Shown here piece by piece: positions 9,799 through 26,126 of a stretch of DNA of 64,000 nt (positions within the stretch are counted from its first letter, which is position 1; every line of letters starts with the position of its first letter). Where the stretch lies: assembly GCF_002849605.1 (NCBI RefSeq), contig NZ_NPIB01000012.1, forward strand, positions 58,460-122,459. Reading direction: 5' to 3'. The DNA comes from Photobacterium carnosum. GTDB lineage: Bacteria; Pseudomonadota; Gammaproteobacteria; Enterobacterales; Vibrionaceae. The notes below the pieces were generated by a model. It did not search any database. It saw only the letters and a list, made by a program, of their open reading frames with translations, and had not been told where the DNA came from. The position numbers and the translations under genes are program-made.

Positions 9799-12700
9799 TT
9801 ATATAACGTTCTCTGATATTTGTTGTTTTTGAGGTAGGTATTGGTGATTAAAGTGATCGCGAGTAAGAGGTTTATTGAAATAAAATCCTTGAAATTCTTC
9901 GACCCCAAAGGCTTCAAGGGCAATGACTTGTTCAATATTTTCAACACCCTCAGCAACGACAGTTAAACCAAGATTGTGAGCAAGTTTTACTATAGCTTCA
10001 ATAATAGTAATACTGTCTTTGTCATGGGGTAATGCTTTAACGAATTCTCGGTCTATTTTGAGAATGTTGATAGGAAAACGGCTGAGATAAGCGAGTGAAG
10101 AATAGCCTGTACCAAAATCATCTATCGCAATTTTAACCCCAAGCGTTTTAAGTGCGATTAATTTTTGATAAGCTAATTCAATATCTGTCATTAACACACT
10201 TTCTGTGATCTCCAGTTCTAGATATGTAGGATCACAACCGGCCTTTTTGATGGCTTGCTTTATAATCTCTGTTAGGTTCGATTCAAGTAATTGTTGTGCT
10301 GAAATATTGATAGCCATACTAATATTAAGCCCTTGCTGTTGCCATTGTTTAAGTTGATAACAGGCTTTTTCAATGAGGAATATACCCGCTTCAAGAATTA
10401 ACCCTGATGATTCAAGTAATGGAATAATATCAACAGGAGCTTGATAATGGCCGTGCTTATCACGCCATCGCAGCAATGCTTCTGCGCCAGTTATTATATG
10501 TGAGATAGCTAATACTTTAGGTTGATAATAAAACTCATAGCGATCAGTATTTATAGATTTTCGTAATTCTGATTCTAATTCCAATTTATGTTCTGCTTCA
10601 GTTTCCATGACAGGACTAAAATAACAATATTGATTTTTAGACTTATTTTTAGAATAGCCCAATGCAATATTTGTATTTCTTATTATTTTCTCAGGCGTTA
10701 TTTGACTGTTTATTTGAAGTGAAATGCCAATGCTAGCTGAAATTGAAATGAGTTTATCATCATAACGAATAGGTGCATGAATATTATTGAGTAATTTTAT
10801 TGCAAGGTAATTAATATTTTGTTTCTGTTGTAATGATTGGATAAGAATGCCAAATTTATTATTATTCAAACGTGATAGAAGAGTTTTTTCTCTTAGATTT
10901 GATCGAATACGTTTTGATATAATAATAAGAATATTTTCTATTTTTTCATTATCTAGAGAATCATGTAATTGTTTGAATAAATCAACCTCAATGATTAAGA
11001 CTGATATTTTAGAGTGATTTTTTTTTGACGTTAATAATGATTTTTTAAGTTCACTAATAAACATATTTCTATTAGGGAGCGTAGTTAACTGATCATAATG
11101 TGCAAGATGATGTAATTGATGTTCATAATTAATACGATCAGTAATATCTTTACTGATTGAAATATAGTTACTAATTCGACCATTTTCATCGCGAATAGGG
11201 GAGATGGTATTATCAAGATAATAAATGCTATCATCATGATTTTTTTGTAAAACAACACGCTGTATTGTTTGTCCTTGATTTAATTTCGATTGAATGCTGT
11301 CTATTTTTTCTTGATTATTAATATAACGCTTGAAAATTGTTTTACTATTTAACCCTATAATATTATTTGAACTATCACCTGTACTTTTTTCATATGAATT
11401 ATTCACATATTCAATAAAGCCAAATTTATCAGTAATAATGACAGCATTTTCACTTTGTTCTACAGCTCTTGATAGCCCTTTGAGTTGTTGTTCTCGCTTA
11501 ACCCATGATGTTATATCTATTATATGTAATATGATACTATCATCGTTAGTATTAATTTTTGTTGCGGTGATTTCTAGGTATTTAATCTGAGGGATATTGA
11601 TCTTTAGCTGTATTTTTTTCTTAGTATTATAAGCTAGAGAATTGATGCTTTGTAATAATGCGACAATATCGCTTTTTGTATCTATTGGATATATATGTGA
11701 AATTAAGTTTTTGTGAATAACATCTTTGTTTAAATTTAAAATAGTTAGAGCTACTGAATTAATCGCTGTTATTTTTTGATGGTTGTTAATAATAATAATA
11801 CCTGAGTCAGTATTTTTAATCAGAGAATGGTAACGAAGAGTGTTTTTATTTTTAATATAAGTAATACGCTTTATCTCTTTCTTTTGTCGATGTATATATC
11901 TAATGATAAATAGTATATAAACACAGACAATTATAATTGATATGAATATTGGTATATATTTGTAGGATAGTTGTTGAGTAAATCCAAATATATTATAATT
12001 ATTTTCAATATCAATTTTTGAAATTAATATCCATGGTGATAAATTACCATTATTAAAATCCAGAGTTGCTTTTAATTGTTCAGGGATAAAAATTGGAGAG
12101 TAAGTGTAAAGAATTTTTTCTTTTATTATTTGTTGATTATTGTAATTTTGTATTTGTTGCCATAATGAAAAATACTTACTTTTGAAATTGTTATCAGTGT
12201 TAATCGAGGAAATGTCTTTTTGATTGATATTAATTAATGATTGACCTTGATTATCAATAAGCCAAGACTGTAGAAATAATGGGTCATTAGTTTGTGATGT
12301 TGTCATCATATCAGCGAGACTGTGTTGCTCTATTTTGATGACCCATTGGTGATTGTTTATCGTAATATGCTGATAATAAGCAATATTATTTATTGGTTTG
12401 GCTAACATCTTAATATAAGTTTTATTTGGTAGAAGTGAAAATGCGTGATCAATATCATTCAGTTCTGAAATCGAAGCTATAGGTTTATTTTTTATAATTG
12501 TTATTTTTGTATTAGTCGTAGCTTCAATTCTTAATCGATAACTATTTTTATAATCAATCAGACTAATGCTATTAAATCTTATGTTATTAGTTAGCATGGT
12601 TGTTGCTAATGTAATAAAAGTATCATTTTGGGATGGGGTCAGTAGTTGCTGCCATGATTGTTGTTTTAACGCGGTATTAAATTGATCAAAAAGAATAATA

Positions 12701-12879
12701 GTATGTTTAATGTGTTGTGAAATCTGTTGTTGTAATTGATGCTGTTGTTGGCGTTGATCGTTTTTTATTGTATTGATTGTATTGTCATTATTTTGTTGGC
12801 TGTGATAGGTAATACTTATTACGGCTAACATCAGTAATAAAAAGCTGAAGACTAAACTTGTTACCATTACTTTTCGCAT
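9799..12879 (-). CDS. Membrane PAS-PAS-degenerate GGDEF-EAL sensor, likely c-di-GMP phosphodiesterase
   Basis: This is a 1026-residue inner-membrane sensor. An N-terminal transmembrane helix (about residues 5-25), a periplasmic sensing region of about 270 residues and a second helix (about 300-325) precede two PAS domains (about 350-460 and 470-590). A GGDEF-like domain (about 595-755) and a C-terminal EAL domain (about 770-1015) follow. The GGDEF signature is replaced by NNNKF, so cyclase activity is not expected. The EAL domain keeps EALLR, the NIS asparagine, ELEITES, DDFGTGYSS, LKID and EGVE, so it should hydrolyse c-di-GMP. The N-terminal two-thirds is notably AT-rich and rich in Asn, Ile and Lys. 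The ligand is unknown. Confidence 0.9.
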   Translation of the reverse strand: MRKVMVTSLVFSFLLLMLAVISITYHSQQNNDNTINTIKNDQRQQQHQLQQQISQHIKHTIILFDQFNTALKQQSWQQLLTPSQNDTFITLATTMLTNNIRFNSISLIDYKNSYRLRIEATTNTKITIIKNKPIASISELNDIDHAFSLLPNKTYIKMLAKPINNIAYYQHITINNHQWVIKIEQHSLADMMTTSQTNDPLFLQSWLIDNQGQSLININQKDISSINTDNNFKSKYFSLWQQIQNYNNQQIIKEKILYTYSPIFIPEQLKATLDFNNGNLSPWILISKIDIENNYNIFGFTQQLSYKYIPIFISIIIVCVYILFIIRYIHRQKKEIKRITYIKNKNTLRYHSLIKNTDSGIIIINNHQKITAINSVALTILNLNKDVIHKNLISHIYPIDTKSDIVALLQSINSLAYNTKKKIQLKINIPQIKYLEITATKINTNDDSIILHIIDITSWVKREQQLKGLSRAVEQSENAVIITDKFGFIEYVNNSYEKSTGDSSNNIIGLNSKTIFKRYINNQEKIDSIQSKLNQGQTIQRVVLQKNHDDSIYYLDNTISPIRDENGRISNYISISKDITDRINYEHQLHHLAHYDQLTTLPNRNMFISELKKSLLTSKKNHSKISVLIIEVDLFKQLHDSLDNEKIENILIIISKRIRSNLREKTLLSRLNNNKFGILIQSLQQKQNINYLAIKLLNNIHAPIRYDDKLISISASIGISLQINSQITPEKIIRNTNIALGYSKNKSKNQYCYFSPVMETEAEHKLELESELRKSINTDRYEFYYQPKVLAISHIITGAEALLRWRDKHGHYQAPVDIIPLLESSGLILEAGIFLIEKACYQLKQWQQQGLNISMAINISAQQLLESNLTEIIKQAIKKAGCDPTYLELEITESVLMTDIELAYQKLIALKTLGVKIAIDDFGTGYSSLAYLSRFPINILKIDREFVKALPHDKDSITIIEAIVKLAHNLGLTVVAEGVENIEQVIALEAFGVEEFQGFYFNKPLTRDHFNHQYLPQKQQISENVI

Positions 12880-13003
12880 AATATCCTTATTTACGCATAT
12901 AAAGCTAAAGCCTGTAATTCATTATATGCTACCAAACACATAAAGTTAATGTTGTGGGAGTTTAAATATGACTGTAATGTGATGAAAGAGTTAATATTAA
13001 GAA

Positions 13004-13037
13004 AGAAAAAAGCCTTGAGGGGGAACTCAAGGCTAGA
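13004..13037 (-). terminator. Terminator after the APC permease
   Basis: The hairpin AGCCTTGAG / CTCAAGGCT is followed by TTTTTTC on the minus strand, 24 bp past the permease stop. Confidence 0.85.
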
Positions 13038-13060
13038 AAAGTATGATTTATAATTTAGTG

Positions 13061-14530
<1,470 letters not shown>

Positions 14531-14626
14531 CTATGTATTTAGCGATTAAACCAAATCATAGGTTATTGTTTTTATGCTTTTGTTGGTGTTTTTGTTGATG
14601 TTTTAGCTGTTGGCGATTTTTATTAG

Positions 14627-14658
14627 ATAACCGCCAGTTATTATTCACTGGCGGTTAA
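14627..14658 (-). terminator. Hairpin after ebgC, probable terminator
   Basis: The perfect 10-bp arms AACCGCCAGT and ACTGGCGGTT flank an 8-bp loop, directly after the ebgC stop. The following minus-strand sequence is T/A-rich but has no long T-run, so termination may be partial. Confidence 0.6.
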
Positions 14659-14664
14659 GTGTGG

Positions 14665-18227
<3,563 letters not shown>

Positions 18228-18236
18228 TTATTATTA

Positions 18237-18271
18237 AGTAAAGTTTTACTAAAAAAAATAGGTAAAACTTT
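18237..18271. promoter_or_regulatory. Candidate EbgR/LacI-type operators before ebgA
   Basis: AGTAAAGTTTTACT at 18237-18250 has 6-bp arms AGTAAA and TTTACT about a 2-bp centre. A second half-like element, GGTAAAACTTT, follows at 18261-18271 and pairs with AAAGTTTTAC across an A-rich spacer. This is the form expected for a LacI-family site in the ebgA promoter, 43-77 bp upstream of the start. Binding by EbgR is an inference from position. Confidence 0.6.
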
Positions 18272-18393
18272 GTTGTATTAACTTGGTCACATTCTGTTTT
18301 GAGCTTTGTGATGTCGACAACAAAAAAACAATCATTGGCGTTTATTTGAGTGATCTTGCGCTTGTTTTAAACTTGTTGAGTAATTAAAAAGCA

Positions 18394-18422
18394 AAAAAAC
18401 GACAAATTAATTGTCGTTTTTA
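18394..18422 (-). terminator. Terminator after ebgR
   Basis: An inverted repeat AAAACGACAA / TTGTCGTTTT has A/T tracts on both sides, giving a run of T after the stem on the minus strand, 22 bp past the ebgR stop. Confidence 0.85.
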
Positions 18423-18443
18423 ATTTATTATTAGCTGCTTATA

Positions 18444-19502
<1,059 letters not shown>

Positions 19503-19642
19503 CTATTTATTTTCAGTAAAAAACGCGAATAATTTAGTGTCGGCCAGTGAATATATTATTAATAGAGATTGGATGTTATTTGTAAAGTAGTTAAAAGTAT
19601 TGATTCATATAGCGTAGATAAGCAATAACGATGATCTTATCT

Positions 19643-19687
19643 TGTGATGATTAGCACGAATTACATTTTTAATGGAAACGTTTACAC
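19643..19687 (+). promoter_or_regulatory. galT promoter region: candidate CRP half-consensus and GalR operator
   Basis: TGGAAACGTTTACAC at 19673-19687 fits the GalR/GalS operator form GTGKAANCGNTTNCAC with the central CG and AAACG/CGTTT symmetry. Just upstream, TGTGA-N6-GCACG at 19643-19658 resembles a CRP site in its left half. Both lie 80-125 bp before galT. Together they predict control by galactose (GalR, encoded at 24454-25482) and by cAMP-CRP. These are pattern matches only. Confidence 0.65.
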
Positions 19688-19767
19688 GATGTGTCTTTGA
19701 TCACGGAAGTTAACCTGAAATCACTTTAGACTTTTTAACATTATAGAATCACAAGAGTTGAATCACT

Positions 19768-20829
19768 ATGTCTGAATGTTTTGATCCGATTGACCACCCT
19801 CATCGTCGTTATAATCCGTTAACAGGGCAGTGGGTGCTAGTTTCACCACACCGCGCTAAACGTCCGTGGCAAGGTGCGGATGAACAGCCACAACCGGAAT
19901 CGAATGTTGCTTATGACGGTTCTTGTTTTCTATGTCCAACCAATACCCGTGTATCTGGCGATAAAAATCCTGATTACACCGGTACTTATGTTTTTAGTAA
20001 TGATCACGCTGCATTAACTGCCGATACGCCAAGTGCGCCTGAAAACAGTAACCCTTTATTTCGTTGCCAAAGCGCCCGTGGTTTAAGCCGTGTTATTTGT
20101 TTCTCACCTAACCACAGTAAAACCCTGCCGCAGTTATCTGTTGGCGCAATTCGTAACGTGGTTGATACGTGGAATGAGCAAATTGAAGAGTTAGGTAAAG
20201 ATTACGTTTGGGTACAAGCGTTTGAAAATAAAGGTTCAGTAATGGGGTGCTCACAACCACATCCCCATGGTCAAATTTGGGCTAATAGCTTTTTACCTAA
20301 TGAAATTAGCCGTAAAGATACTTTGTTACGTGAATATTATGCACAGCATGGTACTAACTTATTAGTTGATTACGTTAATAGTGAGCTAGAAGATGGTTCT
20401 CGTACTGTGGTTGACACTGAACATTGGTTAGCCGTGGTGCCTTATTGGGCGGCATGGCCATTTGAAACCATGTTATTACCCAAAACACACATTCGTCGTA
20501 TGGATGAGTTAACTCAAGCCCAGCGTGATGATTTAGCGCTAGCGATTAAAAAATTAACCAGCCGTTACGATAATCTCTTTAAATGTTCATTCCCTTATTC
20601 AATGGGGTGGCATTACGCTCCTTTCTTTGAATCTGATGCCAATTTTAGTGATACCTCAACCGATCATTGGCAGCTTCATGCCCTGTTTTATCCGCCATTA
20701 TTGCGCTCTGCAACAGTGAAAAAATTCATGGTGGGTTATGAAATGCTAGCAGAAAGTCAACGTGATTTAACCGCAGAACAAGCGGCTGAAAAGTTATGTG
20801 CTGTGAGTGATGTGCACTATTTAGATTAA
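19768..20829 (+). CDS. galT: Galactose-1-phosphate uridylyltransferase GalT
   Basis: This 353-residue Leloir-pathway enzyme exchanges UMP between UDP-glucose and galactose-1-phosphate. The catalytic motif HPHGQ sits in [12 protein letters not shown] near residue 165. The N-terminal [25 protein letters not shown] and the zinc-site cysteine pattern (FLCPTN) are as in E. coli (348 residues). It is the first gene of galT-galK-galM on the plus strand. galE is not in the window, so UDP-glucose 4-epimerase must be encoded elsewhere. A weak AAGAG ribosome site precedes the ATG. A predicted GalR operator lies about 80 bp upstream. Confidence 0.97.
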   Translation: MSECFDPIDHPHRRYNPLTGQWVLVSPHRAKRPWQGADEQPQPESNVAYDGSCFLCPTNTRVSGDKNPDYTGTYVFSNDHAALTADTPSAPENSNPLFRCQSARGLSRVICFSPNHSKTLPQLSVGAIRNVVDTWNEQIEELGKDYVWVQAFENKGSVMGCSQPHPHGQIWANSFLPNEISRKDTLLREYYAQHGTNLLVDYVNSELEDGSRTVVDTEHWLAVVPYWAAWPFETMLLPKTHIRRMDELTQAQRDDLALAIKKLTSRYDNLFKCSFPYSMGWHYAPFFESDANFSDTSTDHWQLHALFYPPLLRSATVKKFMVGYEMLAESQRDLTAEQAAEKLCAVSDVHYLD

Positions 20830-20903
20830 GTATTCGTTAGGTTTTATCATTTTAATAAATGACATTTTTTCTTGATCATCTTTGGTAATAGTAGGTAAAA
20901 ATA

Positions 20904-22094
20904 ATGATAACAAATCGTACTCAACACCTTATTGATAATGTATCAGCTGTTTTTTCATCAGTATTAGGCTATGTCGCCAGCCATATTATTCAAGCACCTG
21001 GGCGTGTAAATCTTATTGGTGAGCATACAGATTATAATGATGGCTTTGTGCTTCCTTGTGCGATTGATTACCAAGCAATCGTCGCTGCTGCACGTCGTGA
21101 CGATAATATCGTGCGCGTGGTGGCGGTTGATTACAATAATGAAATAAGCGAGTTTGATATTACTCAGCCGCTTGAGTTTGATCAGCAATGCATGTGGGTA
21201 AACTATGTTCGTGGTGTGATTAAATATTTACTTGAGCGAGGCTATGTTCTTGGTGGCGCTGATATTGTTATTAGTGGCAATGTTCCACAAGGTGCAGGTT
21301 TAAGTTCATCAGCAGCGCTTGAAGTCGTCATTGGTCAAACATTTAAAGCATTATTTGATCTTACTATTAGTCAGCAAGAAATTGCACTGAATGGTCAACA
21401 AGCAGAAAACCAGTTTGTTGGTTGTAACTGCGGCATTATGGATCAATTAATTTCAGCGGAAGGTGAGCAAAACCACGCACTATTAATTGATTGTCGCTCA
21501 TTAGAGACAACGGCTGTTGCTATGCCTGAAGATATGGCGGTAGTGATCATTAACTCTAATAAGAAACGTGGTTTAGTCGATAGTGAATACAACACGCGTC
21601 GTGCACAGTGTGAACAAGCCGCTGCTTTCTTTGGTGTACCAGCCTTACGTGATGTGACATTAGCGACGTTTATCGCGCATGAAACAGAGCTTGATCCTAT
21701 GGTTGCTAAACGTGCACGTCATGTGATTACTGAAAATATGCGAACTGAACAAGCTGCAATCGCGTTAAGTAATGGCAATATGACGTTATTGGCCGAGTTG
21801 ATGGCTGAGTCACATGCATCAATGCGCGATGATTTTGACATTACAGTGTCTGAGATCGATACGCTGGTTGATATGGTGAAAGGCGTTATTGGTGATCAAG
21901 GCGGTGTGCGAATGACAGGCGGTGGTTTTGGGGGATGTATTGTGGCACTGGTACCACCAACATTTGTTGATGCCATTACCGCTGAAGTGAATGCGAAATA
22001 TCAGGTAGCAACAGGCTTACAAGCCACTATTTATGTCTGTAAAGCAATGACGGGCGCTGGTGTTATCAGTGAACAGAACTTAGCAATAACGTAA
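20904..22094 (+). CDS. galK: Galactokinase GalK
   Basis: This 396-residue GHMP kinase phosphorylates galactose at C1. The galactokinase signature [19 protein letters not shown] is near the N-terminus (about residues 33-51). The ATP-binding GHMP motif is [12 protein letters not shown] (about 132-143), and the C-terminal glycine motif TGGGFGGC is near residue 340. The length fits the family (E. coli 382) with a slightly longer N-terminus. It lies 74 bp after galT and 16 bp before galM, forming one operon. The ribosome site TAGGTAAAA precedes the ATG. Confidence 0.97.
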   Translation: MITNRTQHLIDNVSAVFSSVLGYVASHIIQAPGRVNLIGEHTDYNDGFVLPCAIDYQAIVAAARRDDNIVRVVAVDYNNEISEFDITQPLEFDQQCMWVNYVRGVIKYLLERGYVLGGADIVISGNVPQGAGLSSSAALEVVIGQTFKALFDLTISQQEIALNGQQAENQFVGCNCGIMDQLISAEGEQNHALLIDCRSLETTAVAMPEDMAVVIINSNKKRGLVDSEYNTRRAQCEQAAAFFGVPALRDVTLATFIAHETELDPMVAKRARHVITENMRTEQAAIALSNGNMTLLAELMAESHASMRDDFDITVSEIDTLVDMVKGVIGDQGGVRMTGGGFGGCIVALVPPTFVDAITAEVNAKYQVATGLQATIYVCKAMTGAGVISEQNLAIT

Positions 22095-22110
22095 TTTAAG
22101 GCGACTGAAT

Positions 22111-23199
22111 ATGTTAACTCACTTACCTCAACATGCGATTGCGTCACACCAATCTATGACTGTGGATATGGCTGTCGATGGTTTACCCGCTAAATTGATT
22201 ACGCTTGTTAATCAACAGGGTATGTCGGTTACGCTAATGGATATTGGTGCCACATGGCTTAGCTGTTGTGTGCCTGTAATCGTGGATCACCAAACCCAAT
22301 ACCGAGAAGTGTTGCTAGGGGTAAGTACCCTGAACGATTTTTATCAGCAGCAAGCCTATTTAGGCGCAACCGTTGGGCGTTATGCTAATCGTATTGCCGT
22401 AGGTAAATTTAGCTTAGACGGTGAAGATTACCAACTATCAATCAATCAAAAGGGTAATTGTTTGCATGGTGGCGAAAGTGGTTTTAATCATCGTCGTTGG
22501 CAAATGCAGCAAGTGAATGCGACTGAAGCGCAATTTAGTTTATTATCTGCTGATGGTGATATGGGCTTTCCGGGGAATTTGCAGGTAATCGTTACTTATA
22601 CTCTGACTGAAAATAACGAGTTAGCTATTCGATACAGTGCAGAAACAGATAAGCCAACTGTGGTTAATCTTACAAATCATGGTTATTTTAATCTGCTAGG
22701 GGCTGATAGCGACAAAGATTGTTTATCACATCAGTTAATGATCAACGCTGATCATTATTTACCGACCGATTCGAGCGGGATCCCGCTGGGTAAATTTAAG
22801 ACGGTTGAGGCAACAAGTTTTGATTTTCGCGAGCCAAAATTGATAAATCAAGATTGGTTAGCGGATAGTGATCAACAACAAGCGCAAGGGTATGATCATT
22901 CGTTTGTATTACGATCTGATGTACGTCGAGCCACCACTGCTTGTGCAACGATAGTCGCGGCTGACAATTCATTAACGATGGATGTGTTAACCACTAAACC
23001 AGCAATGCAATTGTACACTGGAAATTTCTTGGCAGGGTGCCCTAATCGTATCGGTGGCGAGTATGCAAATTATAGTGGTTTTGCTTTAGAAACTCAGTTT
23101 TTGCCAGATTCACCAAATCACCCGGAATGGCCGGATAATGATTCGATATTACGCCCCAGTGAGCATTATCATCATTTGACCTGTTATCGATTCCGATAG
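22111..23199 (+). CDS. galM: Aldose 1-epimerase (galactose mutarotase) GalM
   Basis: This 362-residue cytoplasmic mutarotase converts beta-D-galactose, the product of beta-galactosidase, to the alpha anomer used by GalK. The family's conserved pieces are visible: GATVGRYANRIA, the substrate-binding NCLHGG, the catalytic histidine in NLTNHGYFNL and the glutamate near the C-terminus in FALETQFLPDSPNH. It ends the galTKM operon and is followed by a strong terminator. With EbgAC this gives a complete lactose-to-glucose-1-phosphate branch apart from GalE. Confidence 0.96.
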   Translation: MLTHLPQHAIASHQSMTVDMAVDGLPAKLITLVNQQGMSVTLMDIGATWLSCCVPVIVDHQTQYREVLLGVSTLNDFYQQQAYLGATVGRYANRIAVGKFSLDGEDYQLSINQKGNCLHGGESGFNHRRWQMQQVNATEAQFSLLSADGDMGFPGNLQVIVTYTLTENNELAIRYSAETDKPTVVNLTNHGYFNLLGADSDKDCLSHQLMINADHYLPTDSSGIPLGKFKTVEATSFDFREPKLINQDWLADSDQQQAQGYDHSFVLRSDVRRATTACATIVAADNSLTMDVLTTKPAMQLYTGNFLAGCPNRIGGEYANYSGFALETQFLPDSPNHPEWPDNDSILRPSEHYHHLTCYRFR

Positions 23200-23215
23200 C
23201 GCTTAATAATGACAG

Positions 23216-23247
23216 AAACCCACAACCTTAACGTTGTGGGTTTTTTA
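23216..23247 (+). terminator. Terminator after galM
   Basis: The hairpin AACCCACAAC / GTTGTGGGTT is followed by TTTTATT. It lies 17 bp past the galM stop and just before the convergent kinase gene. Confidence 0.9.
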
Positions 23248-23254
23248 TTGGTAC

Positions 23255-23773
23255 TTAGTTATTATAAAAAGCATTCAGTTGCTGAATAATTTCATCTTTA
23301 CCATCAACGTTGTGTAATTTCTTCACGCTCTCATCAGGTATTTCAAAGATATGTTTAATTGCTTCAGCACTGGCATTAGAAATACCATTAGTACGGTATT
23401 CTAAGCGTTGGTGAATTAACTTATCTGACGTTGTTACATAAATCATATCGATATTATCAACAGACTGGCGAATATAATCACGATGCTTTTTTTTGTATGC
23501 CCCTTGGGTGATCACGAGACGTGGATAGAGGCGACGGTAGTCATTAATTTTATCAACAATGCGGCAGAAAAATTGGTCACGCATTGCTTCAGTAAAAGGC
23601 TGTTTCGCGGCAATAATCTGGCGCATTTCATTAGTAAGATCATCATCAGCATGATAAACAAACCAGTCATGATGTGCCCCAATGACGTCACCGACAAATG
23701 ACTTTCCAGCACCCGATAAACCAAACAAAAACAGCACTGATGGGGCAGACGTTAGTTGAAGGCGATGGCTCAT
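23255..23773 (-). CDS. P-loop kinase-like protein, unknown substrate
   Basis: This 172-residue protein has an N-terminal Walker A, GLSGAGKS (about residues 18-25), in a context (SVLFLFGLSGAGKSFVGD) typical of small metabolite kinases of the shikimate/gluconate kinase or AAA_33 type. The DDDLTNEMR segment could bind substrate, and RLEYRTNG resembles a lid region. There is no membrane span. The ATG at 23773 with AGAGAG upstream is preferred over an open extension to 23827. It is convergent with galM and uses the DNA right up to its terminator. The location beside gal genes hints at sugar phosphorylation, but nothing in the sequence fixes the substrate. Confidence 0.75.
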   Translation of the reverse strand: MSHRLQLTSAPSVLFLFGLSGAGKSFVGDVIGAHHDWFVYHADDDLTNEMRQIIAAKQPFTEAMRDQFFCRIVDKINDYRRLYPRLVITQGAYKKKHRDYIRQSVDNIDMIYVTTSDKLIHQRLEYRTNGISNASAEAIKHIFEIPDESVKKLHNVDGKDEIIQQLNAFYNN

Positions 23774-24007
23774 TAAATGCTCTCTGTAAATGACGATTAG
23801 GTTATGGCAACTGCATTTAACATACAATTACTCGTTAAGGGCGTTAATGTGCCAAATTATTGCAGTAGTTAAAAGTTTAAAATTATAAAAAATACGGTTA
23901 AAGAATAAAAAATAGACATTAGGTGCGGTTTACATTCATAAATGACCACTGACGATACGTTTCATGGTAAAACAAGAGTCGAAAAATCAGATAGAGATAG
24001 GAAAATA

Positions 24008-24364
24008 ATGCAAACCATACTAATGATAATTAATGATGCTCCTTATGGCTCTGAGCGTTCATTTAACGCACTACGTTTAGCTATAAAACTGAATGAACAA
24101 GAAGCTGAACCTGTTGCTGTTAAAATCTTTTTAATGTCTGATGCGGTAACGTGCGCACTTGCAAAACAAGCCCCAACAGAAGGCTATGATATTCAACAAA
24201 TGGTTGAGATTGTTTTAGCGCAAGGTGGTGAAGTTAAGCTGTGCAAAACTTGTTGTGCTGCACGTGGATTAACTGCGTTGCCTTTAATTGAAGATGTTGT
24301 AATTGCAACATTGGATGATTTAGCAGAATGGACGCTTGCCGCCGATAAAGTGTTTACGTTCTAA
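24008..24364 (+). CDS. ychN: DsrE-like protein YchN
   Basis: This 118-residue DsrE/DsrF-like protein is very close to E. coli YchN (117 residues), a hexameric cytoplasmic protein of unknown function. Conserved stretches include NDAPYGSERSFNALRLA, KIFLMSDAV, and the cysteine motif KLCKTCCAARG, in which cysteines could carry sulfur. It ends ADKVFTF as in E. coli (ADKVLTF). The start at 24008 has AGGAAA upstream; the frame extends to 23942 but those residues do not match the family. It is a single gene ending in a long hairpin. Confidence 0.92.
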   Translation: MQTILMIINDAPYGSERSFNALRLAIKLNEQEAEPVAVKIFLMSDAVTCALAKQAPTEGYDIQQMVEIVLAQGGEVKLCKTCCAARGLTALPLIEDVVIATLDDLAEWTLAADKVFTF

Positions 24365-24383
24365 AGTAGTAGTATTAAATATT

Positions 24384-24416
24384 AACCACACAAGTGACGC
24401 TGTCACTTGTGTGGTT
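24384..24416. terminator. Long 15-bp perfect hairpin between convergent ychN and galR
   Basis: The arms AACCACACAAGTGAC (24384-24398) and GTCACTTGTGTGGTT (24402-24416) are perfectly complementary with a 3-nt loop. It lies 20 bp after ychN and 37 bp after the galR stop. The T-runs are weak on both strands, but the stem is strong enough to end transcription from both sides. Confidence 0.75.
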
Positions 24417-24453
24417 GTATAACCGAGATATAGAAATAAAACCAGAGAGTAAA

Positions 24454-25482
24454 CTACTGAGGAGTCATTACTGATAAACGTTTAACCAAGGTTGGCACAA
24501 ACATATGCGTGATACTTGAATCAGGTTGAGTGGTATCGAGTATTGGTTGTTTAGCTGCCGTTGCTAATTGAAAAGCCAATTGTGTCGCTTGTTCTGCCAT
24601 GATCTGAATGGGGTAACGCACAGTCGTCAGCTTAGGATGCAGATACTTCGCAATTAATCCATCATCAAACCCAATTAAAGACATTTGATTTGGCACCGTT
24701 AAACCATTACCTTCAAGTACCGATAAACATCCCGCTGCCATATAATCGTTATAAGCTGCAATCGCTGTTATTGGTTGATTTTTAGCGAGTAGGTTAGTCA
24801 TTGCAACTTCACCACCATCTTCATCTGGCGTGCCATATTCAATATAGCTTTGTGGTGCAGTTAGCTGATGTGCTTGTAACGCGTCTAGATAACCTTGCTT
24901 ACGCTGAGTGGTATCTTCAATATCATGATTAGAACAAATATAGCCAATATGCTGGTGGCCATGCTTAATTAATAGCTCTGTCGCTAGATATGATCCTCGA
25001 TGGTTATCAAGCGCAATACAACGATCAGCGATCTCAGGAATAAGGCGGTTAATGAGCACCATCCCCGGTACTTCTTGTGCATAAGCGATTAATTCATCAT
25101 TAGATAAACTCTTACTGTGAATAATTAACGTATCACAGCGGCTATTGATCAATAGTTCAATAACATCACGCTCACTGTCAGCATTATGGTAGCCATTACC
25201 GATCAATAAATGCTTATTGTGTTGGCGAGCGATATTGTCGATCGATTTGATCATCGCGCCAAAGAAAGGATCAGAAACATCACCCACTAACACCCCAATA
25301 GTATTGGTTGATTGGCTGACTAATGCTCGAGCATTGGCATTGGGACGGTAGCCTAGTGTTTTCATTGCTTGTGTTACTGCGGTAATCGCTGCTTTACTTG
25401 CTTTGGGGGATTTATTGATCACCCTTGATACGGTTGCGACAGATACTTCGGCGAGTTTCGCCACATCTTTGATTGTTGCCAT
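24454..25482 (-). CDS. galR: LacI-family galactose regulator GalR/GalS
   Basis: This 342-residue LacI-family regulator has an N-terminal HTH (ATIKDVAKLAEVSVATVSRVIN) and downstream segments NANARALVSQST, VGDVSDPFFGAM, HLLIGNGYHN and PGMVLINR that follow E. coli GalR nearly word for word. It should sense galactose and act on the operator at 19673-19687 in front of galTKM. The ATG at 25482 is preferred; a GTG two codons upstream is also possible, with AGAGGTGATC covering both. Whether it is the GalR or the GalS (isorepressor) type cannot be decided from sequence alone. Confidence 0.9.
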   Translation of the reverse strand: MATIKDVAKLAEVSVATVSRVINKSPKASKAAITAVTQAMKTLGYRPNANARALVSQSTNTIGVLVGDVSDPFFGAMIKSIDNIARQHNKHLLIGNGYHNADSERDVIELLINSRCDTLIIHSKSLSNDELIAYAQEVPGMVLINRLIPEIADRCIALDNHRGSYLATELLIKHGHQHIGYICSNHDIEDTTQRKQGYLDALQAHQLTAPQSYIEYGTPDEDGGEVAMTNLLAKNQPITAIAAYNDYMAAGCLSVLEGNGLTVPNQMSLIGFDDGLIAKYLHPKLTTVRYPIQIMAEQATQLAFQLATAAKQPILDTTQPDSSITHMFVPTLVKRLSVMTPQ

Positions 25483-25652
25483 GATCACCTCTTTACTGTT
25501 AAAGCTATTAAACTACGGTTGTGTAAATAACGCAATTTAACTGTGTGATATAGCTAACTAATTCGAAATGATACTCTTTGTAAATCAATATTTAATTGGT
25601 AATGAAACGTTAACATATTGTATGTGTATATCACTATTAACAATGAACTTAA

Positions 25653-26012
<360 letters not shown>

Positions 26013-26126
26013 TTGGTTGTTGTAATATGAAAAGCAGGGTAGTGGCGAGGGTGGCTTGTATTATTTACGTGGCTATAAATCACTTATTCGTCACTATAAT
26101 TATCTGCCGCGATATGTAAGCCAACC

